From Methanobacteriota archaeon (GTDB taxonomy: Archaea; Methanobacteriota; Methanobacteria; Methanobacteriales; Methanobacteriaceae), in contig JAEYSH010000093.1 in NCBI GenBank assembly GCA_023434825.1, positions 1-5,440 of the forward strand: a stretch of 5,440 bases of DNA. Direction: 5' to 3'. Made by a program: the position numbers and the translations under genes. The notes below the pieces were generated by a model. It saw nothing but the letters and a program-made list of their open reading frames with translations, did not search any database and was not told the DNA's origin. Of this stretch, positions 1 through 5,440 are shown one piece after another. How positions within the stretch are numbered: the first letter of the stretch is position 1; every line of letters starts with the position of its first letter.

Positions 1-2
1 CA

Positions 3-395
3 CTAGCAGCTTCAATAACTGCAGGAAAAGTAACTGCATATGACAAAGCAGTCGCAATATTCAACTGGGTAAGAGATAACATAGGATATTCCTTTTATTA
101 TAACACTAAATATGGTGCAGTAGGAACTTTAAATGCCAGAACAGGAAATTGTGTGGATACATCACACCTTGTAATAGCTCTTTCAAGGGCTGTTGGATTA
201 CCTGCAATGTACGTCCATGGAACATGCCAGTTTACAAGTGGAAGCTGGTACGGTCACGTCTGGGCCCGAATATGGGTAGATGGTAAATGGTACGCAGCGG
301 ATGGAACAAGTTCCAGAAACACATTTGGTGTTGTTAATAATTGGAATACGGCTACATACACTTTAAAAGGCACATATGCTTCATTACCATTTTAG
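3..395 (+). CDS. Transglutaminase-like cysteine peptidase-family protein, C-terminal part (cut by left window edge)
   Basis: The reading frame is open from the left edge to TAG at 393-395, giving 130 residues of a longer protein whose start lies outside the window. It carries the Cys-His-Asp triad of the transglutaminase-like fold: Cys in GNCVDTSHL (codon 150-152), His in YGHVWARIWVDGKWY (codon 255-257) and Asp in AADGTSS (codon 300-302). The ending NNWNTATYTLKGTYASLPF resembles the end of many methanobacterial surface proteins. In these methanogens, such domains often follow pseudomurein-binding repeats or adhesin-like regions, and the related phage enzymes PeiW and PeiP cleave pseudomurein cross-links. 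An extracellular, cell-wall-directed peptidase is therefore a reasonable inference, but the N-terminal signal and binding regions are not visible. An in-frame GTG at 153 is not a credible start, because it would drop the catalytic Cys. Base composition appears less AT-rich than in the neighbouring genes, which may be typical of surface proteins. Confidence 0.85.
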   Translation, partial: LAASITAGKVTAYDKAVAIFNWVRDNIGYSFYYNTKYGAVGTLNARTGNCVDTSHLVIALSRAVGLPAMYVHGTCQFTSGSWYGHVWARIWVDGKWYAADGTSSRNTFGVVNNWNTATYTLKGTYASLPF

Positions 396-417
396 AAGCA
401 TATATTTTTTATTTTTT
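374..417 (+). terminator. Hairpin plus T-tract terminator of the transglutaminase-like gene
   Basis: ATATGCTTC at 374-382 pairs perfectly with GAAGCATAT at 395-403, a 9-bp stem with a 12-base loop that contains most of the stop codon. It is followed at once by TTTTTTATTTTTT (405-417). The hairpin begins inside the last codons of the gene, and the T-tract runs into the end of the convergent kinase gene. Archaeal RNA polymerase usually terminates at T-tracts alone, so the T-run may be the working part and the stem may stabilise the RNA 3' end. Confidence 0.7.
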
Positions 418-2466
418 AAATTTAATAATAAACTCAGTTCCATTATTTCTAATAACTTCAATTGTTCCATCAAGTTGATCTACAAGTGCATTGACTAATT
501 TTAAGCCAAGTGTATTCGTATTTTTGAAATCTACAGATTCAGGTAACCCAATCCCATCATCTTTAACTGATAGTGTATAATTATCATTGATTCTTGAAAA
601 TTTAATATTGATATTTCCGTTTTTCTCTTTAAATGCATGTTTAACTATATTGGTTACAAGTTCGTTAATTATTAATCCACAGGGAATTGCGGTATTTATA
701 TCTAAATAAATGTCCTGAGCATCAATTTTGGTGTAAATAAGTGATTTATCATTGTGATAAGTGCTTTCAATCTGCAGTATTAAACTGTTAATGTAATCTG
801 AAAAATTGATATTGCTGAGGTTTTTTGATTGATATAATTTCTCATGTACTATAGCCATAGCTTTAATACGTCCCTGGCTTTCATTTAGAATATCTAGAGT
901 TTGATCTTCATCTATATAGCTTGATTGAAGGCTTAAAAGACTTGATATTATCTGCATATTGTTTTTAACTCTGTGGTGAATTTCACGTAATAAGATTTTT
1001 TTCTCTTTTAGAGATTCTTTTATTTCTTCTTCAGCTATCTTTCTATCATTTATGTCTGTAATAAATCCTTCCAAAAATTTTAAATCTCCATTTTTAGAAA
1101 AAATACCTCTACCCTGTTCCCACACATATTTCTCCTTTGAATCTGCTGTTTGAATTCTATAACTTAATTTAAACGGTTTTTTCTCTTTTAAAGCTTCTTG
1201 AATGATAGTATTTACTTTTTCACGATCATCTGGATGTATTATATCATTAAAAGATTTTTTATTGTTCCCTATCAAATCTTTGGAATCATATCCTGTTAAT
1301 TCCATGCAACCTTCGCTAACAAACTCCATGGTCCATTGGGGGTCATTATGACATTTATAGGCAACTCCTGGTAAATTGCTGATTAATGTTTCCAGAGTTC
1401 TTTCTTTTTCTTTTAAGGCAAATTCAGACTTTTTACGCGGATCAATATCTATTATTATAATTAATTGTCCGCATAATTGGTTTTTATTACAGTAAAGAGG
1501 TGTTCTTTGAACCTCTACCCATTTGGATGTAGGATTATTTAAAACAATTTCTTCATTAATTATATCTAAATTGTAGAAAAATGATTTAAATTCGCCCCAT
1601 TTACTAAATACACTATTAAAGCTTTGACCTATGTGATTTTTATTCAATTTAAACATTTTTCTTGCTGTATCATTTGCTTCTAAAAGACGATCATTTTTAT
1701 CAAATATTAAAAACCCATTGGTCATGTTTTCAAACAGTTTTTTATAAGCAATAGGCATTATATCAAGTAAATGGAACTTGAATATTCCTATAGCAGCTAA
1801 TAACCCTGTAATTGCAAATGCAATGGGTGTTAAATCAACAGGATTTTTTGAAAGTTCAAATAAATAAATTATATTAAAAATAAAAGGGAAAATAATGGCC
1901 AATAATACAATCAGTATTTGTAGCCGGTATATTTTTGGGGAATTAATAATTCGATATATTAACAACAGCATTCCTATAAATAGCAGCGAATACGAGTATA
2001 TGAGATTAATCCAAACAGCTAAACCATGTTCATAAACAGCGACTGATATTCCAGAATTAAAAACTAAATAAATATTTTTCCATACTAAACCATTCCACTC
2101 ATTTGTAAATGCTAAAAAAACTACTATGGTGGGAATTATCAATAAAATGATAGGATATATTGGTTTTATTTGCTTTTCACTCTTTATATAGCTAACAACA
2201 AACAAAAACAGGAATGGAACAATAGTTGTTATTCCAATATAAGCAAATTTTGCCCAAAGTATTTTTGAGCTTAATTCAGGCGAAAAAAATTCTAATAATG
2301 AGCAAAATGACCATAATGCTATGGAAAAATTAGATAGTATAAAATAAGTGTGTAATTGACTGGAATGCTTTTTAATACCATATAACATTAGAAAAAATGC
2401 TATTAAAAATGCTATTGTAAATCCGGCAGCATAAGAGATATAAGCCTCATTCATAGAAACCGCCAT
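409..2466 (-). CDS. Membrane sensor histidine kinase: 7TM, two PAS domains, HisKA_2, HATPase
   Basis: This is a 685-residue sensor kinase expected in the cytoplasmic membrane. About seven hydrophobic helices (near residues 8-30, 39-59, 72-94, 103-121, 148-171, 180-204 and 211-229) match the 7TM sensor region found at the N-terminus of many archaeal and bacterial kinases. A PAS domain follows at about 240-342, then a PAS_3-type domain at about 355-475 (SEGCMELTGYD, HPDD at 411-414), then a short charged helical linker. The phosphoacceptor region is HisKA_2 type, EIHHRVKNN, with probable phospho-His498. The ATP-binding domain has an N-box (NELVTNIVKHAF, 601-612), a G1 box DDGIGLP (636-642) and a G2-like TLGLKLV (652-658). 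All key residues are present, so it should be active. The ligand is unknown, and there is no receiver domain, so output needs a separate regulator. The ATG at 2466 is used; Met5 (2454) is an alternative. Neither has a clear ribosome binding site. Confidence 0.92.
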   Translation of the reverse strand: MAVSMNEAYISYAAGFTIAFLIAFFLMLYGIKKHSSQLHTYFILSNFSIALWSFCSLLEFFSPELSSKILWAKFAYIGITTIVPFLFLFVVSYIKSEKQIKPIYPIILLIIPTIVVFLAFTNEWNGLVWKNIYLVFNSGISVAVYEHGLAVWINLIYSYSLLFIGMLLLIYRIINSPKIYRLQILIVLLAIIFPFIFNIIYLFELSKNPVDLTPIAFAITGLLAAIGIFKFHLLDIMPIAYKKLFENMTNGFLIFDKNDRLLEANDTARKMFKLNKNHIGQSFNSVFSKWGEFKSFFYNLDIINEEIVLNNPTSKWVEVQRTPLYCNKNQLCGQLIIIIDIDPRKKSEFALKEKERTLETLISNLPGVAYKCHNDPQWTMEFVSEGCMELTGYDSKDLIGNNKKSFNDIIHPDDREKVNTIIQEALKEKKPFKLSYRIQTADSKEKYVWEQGRGIFSKNGDLKFLEGFITDINDRKIAEEEIKESLKEKKILLREIHHRVKNNMQIISSLLSLQSSYIDEDQTLDILNESQGRIKAMAIVHEKLYQSKNLSNINFSDYINSLILQIESTYHNDKSLIYTKIDAQDIYLDINTAIPCGLIINELVTNIVKHAFKEKNGNINIKFSRINDNYTLSVKDDGIGLPESVDFKNTNTLGLKLVNALVDQLDGTIEVIRNNGTEFIIKFKK

Positions 2467-2618
2467 TTTTGATAGTAAGCATGAATTATAAATATATTTA
2501 CTATTATATAATTTTTATCTATAAATTCATAACAGACTTTCAGAATTTTAAATATTTTAGTATAAATCAATGAATTTAAAATTTTTTTTACCATTAATTA
2601 CTCTATTTAGTCGAAAAA
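2467..2618. other. AT-rich spacer between ribL and the kinase gene
   Basis: These 152 bases hold no plausible ORF, tRNA or strong hairpin. The end next to the kinase contains its candidate TATA elements. The end next to ribL has only a short minus-strand T5 run just after the ribL stop (2613-2617), so a ribL terminator here is weak. The gap suggests the kinase is transcribed from its own promoter, not as part of a tight operon with ribL. Confidence 0.5.
2484..2499 (-). promoter_or_regulatory. Candidate TATA box of the histidine kinase gene
   Basis: Read on the minus strand, AAATATATTTATAATT lies about 18-33 bases upstream of the ATG at 2466. Archaeal transcription starts roughly 25 bases downstream of the TATA centre, which falls at or next to the start codon. 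Together with the absence of a GGTG-type ribosome binding site, this fits a leaderless mRNA. A second TATA-like stretch (2503-2515) would instead give a leader of about 20 bases. Both are inferences from spacing in very AT-rich DNA. Confidence 0.4.
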
Positions 2619-3080
2619 TTACTTTAAACATTTTTCAAATATTTTTTCATCAAAATCCATGCTTTGTATTTTCCCAATTATTTTACAGGAACTATCAAGG
2701 GGAAATTCTTTATATTTATCAATTTTAATAACTTCTGCTTGAATATCTCTTTTTTTAAGATCTTCTTTAAGTTTTAAAATGTCGAATTTTTGATCAGGAC
2801 CAATTGCAATTATATCTGGATTTATTTGTTTTACAATCTCAAACATATCTCCTTCCTGCCCTAAATATGCCTCATCAACAGGTTTTAACATTTTAACAAC
2901 TTCAAGACGTTGTTCTTCTCCTACAACTGGAACTCTTTTTCTAGATCTAACAGTAGAATCCCTTGCAATTACCACAATTAGTCTTGAGTTTTCTCCACCT
3001 AGTTTTTTTGCTTCTTCAAGATAAAATCCATGCCCTGGATGTATAATATCAAATGTTCCTGTAGCCATCACTGTTTTCAT
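2619..3080 (-). CDS. ribL: Archaeal FAD synthase (FMN adenylyltransferase), RibL
   Basis: RibL transfers AMP from ATP to FMN to make FAD and pyrophosphate, the last step of archaeal flavin cofactor synthesis, in the cytoplasm. The 153-residue protein is a single nucleotidyltransferase (cytidylyltransferase-like) domain of the usual RibL length. The N-terminal MATGTFDIIHPGHGFYLEEAKKLG contains the HxGH signature (His14, His17). The middle has ARDSTVRSRKR (39-49) and IGPDQKFD (93-100), and near the C-terminus SSCKIIGKI (130-138) takes the place of the ISSTxIR motif of the superfamily. Two C-terminal cysteines (Cys132, Cys151) agree with the conserved pair reported as important in the Methanocaldococcus enzyme; that comparison is from memory. 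The start is supported by AGGTGA 4 bases upstream. A glycerol-3-phosphate-type cytidylyltransferase is the main alternative, but the overall sequence reads as RibL. It is transcribed divergently from the PEP-binding protein gene. Confidence 0.9.
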   Translation of the reverse strand: MKTVMATGTFDIIHPGHGFYLEEAKKLGGENSRLIVVIARDSTVRSRKRVPVVGEEQRLEVVKMLKPVDEAYLGQEGDMFEIVKQINPDIIAIGPDQKFDILKLKEDLKKRDIQAEVIKIDKYKEFPLDSSCKIIGKIQSMDFDEKIFEKCLK

Positions 3081-3084
3081 TTGT

Positions 3085-3090
3085 TCACCT
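3085..3090 (-). promoter_or_regulatory. Ribosome binding site of ribL
   Basis: AGGTGA on the minus strand sits 4 bases before the ATG at 3080 and matches the anti-Shine-Dalgarno sequence at the 3' end of archaeal 16S rRNA. It fixes the start of ribL and is the best ribosome binding site in the window. Confidence 0.75.
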
Positions 3091-3156
3091 TGCTTATATT
3101 ATGATAAAATAAAAATGAAATAACTATTAGTTTTCTTATTTTTTTATTTGGTTTAA

Positions 3157-3166
3157 TTTTATAAAA
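3157..3166. promoter_or_regulatory. Palindromic TATA element in the divergent promoter region
   Basis: TTTTATAAAA is a perfect palindrome about 41 bases before the PEP-binding protein ATG (3207) and 77 bases before the ribL ATG (3080). Using the usual spacing of about 25 bases, it could give the + strand gene a leader of about 20 bases and ribL a leader of about 55 bases that includes its ribosome binding site. Use in one or both directions is inferred. Other TATA-like stretches in this AT-rich gap lie too close to the start codons to fit well. Confidence 0.35.
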
Positions 3167-3206
3167 GTAAATGTTTTTGTTTAATAAATAAAATATAAAT
3201 ATTATT

Positions 3207-4442
3207 ATGAAATTATTGAAAGGACTTGGAACCAGTTCCTATGTAGGTGTGGGTAAAGTAAGAAAAATCGAGTCTGATAAAGATATTTATAAAATTAAGG
3301 AAGGAGAAATAATTGTAATTTCAAAAGCATCCAGGGACATGTTATTACATCTTCAAAAAGCAGGAGGAGTTGTAACAGATTATGGTGGAATAACCAGTCA
3401 TGTGGCAATTGTACTTAGAGAATTAAAAGTTCCTTGCATTGTTGGAACCATAAATGCAACAGATGTTTTAGAAAATGGCATGATAGTTACTGTTGATGGT
3501 AGGACTGGTAATATTTATAGTGGATTCATGGAATTTGAGGAATATGGGGAGCTTTTTGATATTTATAACCCTGCTACAAGAGTTAAAGTAAATTTAAATG
3601 TCCCTGAAATTGCAGAAAGTGCAGAACCATATTCTGATGGAGTTGGATCAATAAGAATTGAAAATATGGTTTTAAGGACCTTAAAACATCAAAATTTACT
3701 TTTAAAAGAAAATATGTTAACTGGTACAATATTTAAAGGTGTGAAGCCAATTGCAGAAGTATTTTATCCAAAACCTGTATGGTTTAGAACCTTTGATATA
3801 CCTACTGATGAATTAAGGCGTTTAAAAGGCGGCGATATTGAACCATATGAAGATAATTCTCTTTTAGGGCTTAGAGGAATCCATAAAGATTTAAAAAATA
3901 TTGAAATTTTAAAGGCAGAATTTGAAGCTGTTAAATTACTTATAGATGAAGGATATGATAATATAGGTTTAAAAATACCGTTTGCAAGAGATATTTGTGA
4001 ATATAAATTATTTAAGAAAGTTTTAAGGGAATGTGGACTGAAACCTCATAAAGATCTTAAAGTTGGAGTTTCTGTTGAAACTCCTTCAGTTGTTTTTACC
4101 TTTGATGAGTTTTTAAAAGAAGGAATAGATTTTATAACAATTGGAATGAGTGATCTGACTATGTGTGCTTTAGCAGTTGATAGAAGAGGCGTTAAAGTAG
4201 CTAAACATTTTAATTTAATTCATCCTGCTGTTTTAATGATGGTTAAACTTGTTATTGAAAAATGTAATGAAAATGGCATAGAAAGCTGTATTTGTGGACA
4301 TGCCGGTGGAGACCCCGAAATAGTTAAAAAATTGGTGAAGATGGGAATAAGCTGTGTTTCTACAAATCCTGATCAAATACTCAATATACGTAAAACAGTG
4401 TATAATACTGAAAATGAAATTATAATGAATGGATTTAATTAG
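3207..4442 (+). CDS. PEP-synthase-like protein lacking the ATP-grasp domain (phosphohistidine plus PEP/pyruvate-binding barrel)
   Basis: The 411-residue protein corresponds to the central and C-terminal parts of PEP synthase or pyruvate phosphate dikinase. Residues 1 to about 105 form the swivelling phosphohistidine domain, with GGITSHVAIVLRELKVPCIVG holding the phosphorylatable His65. Residues from about 120 form the PEP/pyruvate-binding TIM barrel: DGVGSIRIE (144-152), WFRTFD (Arg194), LLGLRGI (Arg223), VETPS (Glu291, metal ligand), GMSDLT (Asp316) and CICGHAGGDPE (Cys363, the expected acid/base). The roughly 350-residue N-terminal ATP-grasp domain is absent, and upstream DNA is a divergent promoter, so this is not a local frameshift. 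Alone it should exchange phosphate between PEP and His65 but not use ATP; a separate ATP-grasp partner or a regulatory role is possible. The usual Asn of the G(S/T)NDL motif is Ser315. PTS enzyme I shares the domain order, but no HPr-binding domain is seen. No Shine-Dalgarno precedes the ATG. Confidence 0.82.
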   Translation: MKLLKGLGTSSYVGVGKVRKIESDKDIYKIKEGEIIVISKASRDMLLHLQKAGGVVTDYGGITSHVAIVLRELKVPCIVGTINATDVLENGMIVTVDGRTGNIYSGFMEFEEYGELFDIYNPATRVKVNLNVPEIAESAEPYSDGVGSIRIENMVLRTLKHQNLLLKENMLTGTIFKGVKPIAEVFYPKPVWFRTFDIPTDELRRLKGGDIEPYEDNSLLGLRGIHKDLKNIEILKAEFEAVKLLIDEGYDNIGLKIPFARDICEYKLFKKVLRECGLKPHKDLKVGVSVETPSVVFTFDEFLKEGIDFITIGMSDLTMCALAVDRRGVKVAKHFNLIHPAVLMMVKLVIEKCNENGIESCICGHAGGDPEIVKKLVKMGISCVSTNPDQILNIRKTVYNTENEIIMNGFN

Positions 4443-4444
4443 AA

Positions 4445-4501
4445 AGCCAATTAAAAAGATGAATTTGAAAAAGAGTTTAATGGCTCATTTAATTCATTTT
4501 T
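4445..4501 (+). terminator. Possible imperfect hairpin terminator between convergent genes
   Basis: AGCC (4445-4448) pairs with GGCT (4482-4485), and after a bulged A, ATTAAA (4450-4455) pairs with TTTAAT (4476-4481), around a 20-base loop. A T-rich stretch, ending in TTTTT at 4497-4501, follows and overlaps the last codons of hisA. The long loop and weak A-T pairing make this uncertain, but a terminator is expected in this 51-base convergent gap. Confidence 0.35.
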
Positions 4502-5249
4502 GATATTTAAGGGCATCTTCGAAGTTTATTTTACCTTTATATAAAGCTGAACCCACTACAACTCCTGCAGCGTCAGTTTCACTAACTTTTTTGATATCTT
4601 CAATTGAAGTAATTCCACCAGAATAAATCACAGGAATATTTACAGCTTCTAATAATTCATGGAGTGGCTCAACGTCAAATCCTTTTAAAAGACCTTCATA
4701 ATCAACATTTGTAAATAATATGCCTCCAGCGCCATGTTCTTCAAATATTTTTCCATATTCCGGAGCACTTTTAGCTGTTTTTTCAGTCCATCCCTTTACC
4801 ACTACTTTGGAGTCTTTACTATCTAAAGCAACAATTATTCTTTCTCTTCCATATTCTCTGGAAAGTTCCCGGACATTTTCAGGGTTTTCTATAGCCATTG
4901 TGCCTAAAATTACTTTATGAACTCCCATCTCGAGCAATCTTACAGCATCTCCTTTGGATCTTATTCCGCCGCCCATTTGAACTGGAACATTTAGTGTTTC
5001 TAATATCTTTTTTATTACTTCAGTGTTCTTTTTATTATCTCCAAAAGCCCCATCCAAGTCAATTATATGTAATATTTGTGCCCCTCTATTTTCCCAATCT
5101 TTAGCAACTTCATGAGGGTTTTCTATAATAACCTGTTCTGTTCCAGGCTCTCCTTGAACTAATTGTACACATTTACCGTTTTTAATATCAACTGCAGGAA
5201 TAATTAACGTTGATTTGTTTGAATTTGAATTTTCATCATTTTTCATCAT
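4494..5249 (-). CDS. hisA: ProFAR isomerase HisA, histidine biosynthesis
   Basis: HisA opens the ribose ring of ProFAR to give PRFAR (an Amadori rearrangement), the fourth step of histidine synthesis; it is a soluble (beta/alpha)8 barrel. The 251-residue sequence has the first strand IIPAVDIKNGKCVQLVQGE with catalytic Asp21, the second catalytic Asp143 in ALDSKDSKVVVKGW, and phosphate-binding loops GGGIRSKG (93-100) and SGGITSIEDI (210-219), ending with GVVVGSALYKGK. The related HisF differs at these strands, and HisA is the clear choice. Family members usually begin right at the first beta strand; this one has about 13 extra N-terminal residues rich in Asn and Ser. No start codon lies nearer the barrel, so the extension looks real. 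Met1 or Met2 could be the start: GGAAAGGT upstream lies 3 or 6 bases away respectively. It appears monocistronic here, without other his genes nearby. Confidence 0.95.
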   Translation of the reverse strand: MMKNDENSNSNKSTLIIPAVDIKNGKCVQLVQGEPGTEQVIIENPHEVAKDWENRGAQILHIIDLDGAFGDNKKNTEVIKKILETLNVPVQMGGGIRSKGDAVRLLEMGVHKVILGTMAIENPENVRELSREYGRERIIVALDSKDSKVVVKGWTEKTAKSAPEYGKIFEEHGAGGILFTNVDYEGLLKGFDVEPLHELLEAVNIPVIYSGGITSIEDIKKVSETDAAGVVVGSALYKGKINFEDALKYQK

Positions 5250-5250
5250 T
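5231..5250. repeat. 10-base exact tandem duplication across the hisA start
   Basis: TTTCATCATT occurs twice head to tail (5231-5240 and 5241-5250). On the hisA strand each copy reads AATGATGAAA. The upstream copy carries the in-frame ATGATG start pair; in the downstream copy ATGATG is out of frame and would yield only an 11-residue peptide before a stop. Confidence 0.9.
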
Positions 5251-5252
5251 AT

Positions 5253-5260
5253 ACCTTTCC
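5253..5260 (-). promoter_or_regulatory. Ribosome binding site of hisA
   Basis: GGAAAGGT on the minus strand ends 3 bases before the first ATG (5249) and 6 bases before the second (5246). The spacing favours the second ATG slightly. A GTGAT a little further upstream (5262-5266) is an alternative pairing site at more usual spacing for the first ATG. Confidence 0.45.
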
Positions 5261-5294
5261 ATCACTAATTTCTATAAAAGATATATCAAAAATG

Positions 5295-5313
5295 AAATAT
5301 ATTTTTATTCCTT
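5295..5313 (-). promoter_or_regulatory. Candidate promoter (BRE/TATA) of hisA
   Basis: On the minus strand, GGAATAAAAATATATTTC has a purine-rich BRE-like part followed by a TATA box centred near 5300. Transcription would start near 5275, giving a leader of about 25 bases that includes the ribosome binding site. The fit of BRE, TATA and leader makes it the most consistent promoter candidate in the window, but it is inferred from sequence only. Confidence 0.5.
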
Positions 5314-5324
5314 GAATTAATTTC

Positions 5325-5333
5325 TAAAAATAA
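5325..5333 (-). terminator. Weak T-rich terminator of the response regulator gene
   Basis: Just after the stop codon at 5341-5343, the minus strand reads TTTATTTTTA, a short T-tract of the kind archaeal RNA polymerase can terminate on. No hairpin is seen. It lies just upstream of the hisA promoter candidate, consistent with separate transcription of the two genes. Confidence 0.3.
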
Positions 5334-5340
5334 ATTGATA

Positions 5341-5439
5341 TTAGGGTAATTTCAACATATTAAACCAGTAGTCTTCAAGATTTTTCATAGTTTCAATGAA
5401 ACGACCAACATTTGCGGGTTTAACTATGTAAGAATTAGC
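5341..5439 (-). CDS. CheY/Rcp1-like response regulator, C-terminal tail (cut by right window edge)
   Basis: The last 32 codons of a minus-strand gene are visible, reading ANSYIVKPANVGRFIETM and then KNLEDYWFNMLKLP before TAA. SYIVKP matches the final strand of receiver domains, where the conserved Lys-Pro follows; the short helix with the ending YWFNMLKLP is typical of stand-alone Rcp1-type receivers that have no output domain. It would accept phosphate from a histidine kinase at an Asp lying outside the window. HisKA_2 kinases like the one at 409-2466 often work with such single-domain regulators, but the two genes are about 3 kb apart. The protein seems to end directly after the receiver fold, so a DNA-binding domain after it can be excluded; anything before it cannot. 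Confidence 0.8.
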   Translation of the reverse strand, partial: ANSYIVKPANVGRFIETMKNLEDYWFNMLKLP

Positions 5440-5440
5440 A

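Noticed and set aside
153..395. Separate 80-residue protein starting at GTG 153
   Set aside because: The frame continues upstream to the window edge and the upstream part holds the catalytic Cys and conserved transglutaminase residues.
2467..2618. Possible small RNA or short gene in the AT-rich spacer
   Set aside because: No ORF with a start signal, no GC-rich structured segment (which structured RNAs in AT-rich archaea usually show) and no tRNA-like motif.
3207..4442. The PEP-binding gene as a frameshifted ppsA
   Set aside because: Upstream DNA is a non-coding divergent promoter region followed by intact ribL on the other strand; there is no ATP-grasp remnant nearby.
4720..5104. Two overlapping + strand ORFs of 66 and 68 codons
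   Set aside because: Both lie entirely inside hisA on the opposite strand, have no ribosome binding site and no recognisable protein features; they are shadows of hisA.
5261..5340. Possible riboswitch or attenuator upstream of hisA
   Set aside because: The predicted leader is only about 25 bases and contains no stable stem or His-rich leader peptide.
1..5440. CRISPR array, insertion sequence, att site or defence cluster
   Set aside because: No regularly spaced repeats, transposase or integrase motifs, terminal inverted repeats or tRNA gene ends were seen; most genes are housekeeping or signalling.

Overview
The window looks like a piece of a methanogenic archaeon's chromosome, most likely order Methanobacteriales (Methanobacterium or a close relative). 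The evidence is an archaeal-type FAD synthase (RibL), a Cys-His-Asp transglutaminase-like surface protein of the kind common in pseudomurein-walled methanogens, and a 7TM/PAS/HisKA_2 sensor kinase. The DNA is strongly AT-rich, with TATA-box-like elements upstream of genes and either an archaeal AGGTGA-type ribosome binding site or no visible one. The genus is inferred by recognition and was not searched.

Layout, left to right. The 3' end of a transglutaminase-like protein gene (+ strand, cut by the left edge) ends in a clear hairpin plus T-tract terminator. Only 13 bases later, convergently, lies the end of a large membrane histidine kinase gene (- strand). Upstream of that kinase, after about 150 bases of AT-rich spacer, is ribL (- strand). 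A 126-base divergent promoter region separates ribL from a + strand gene for a PEP-synthase-like protein that has the phosphohistidine and PEP-binding domains but no ATP-grasp domain. That gene converges on hisA (- strand). At the right edge, upstream of hisA on the same strand, is the C-terminal tail of a CheY/Rcp1-like response regulator gene.

The genes do not form one pathway. RibL makes FAD, HisA acts in histidine synthesis, and the PEP-binding protein probably touches PEP/pyruvate metabolism. The sensor kinase and the response regulator fragment could be signalling partners, but they are about 3 kb apart with other genes between them, so pairing is only a possibility. No mobile element, CRISPR array, tRNA or rRNA was seen. 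I see no convincing undescribed multi-gene system here. The most interesting items are the PEP-synthase-like half-protein with an altered active-site motif and a 10-base tandem duplication that spans the hisA start codon.
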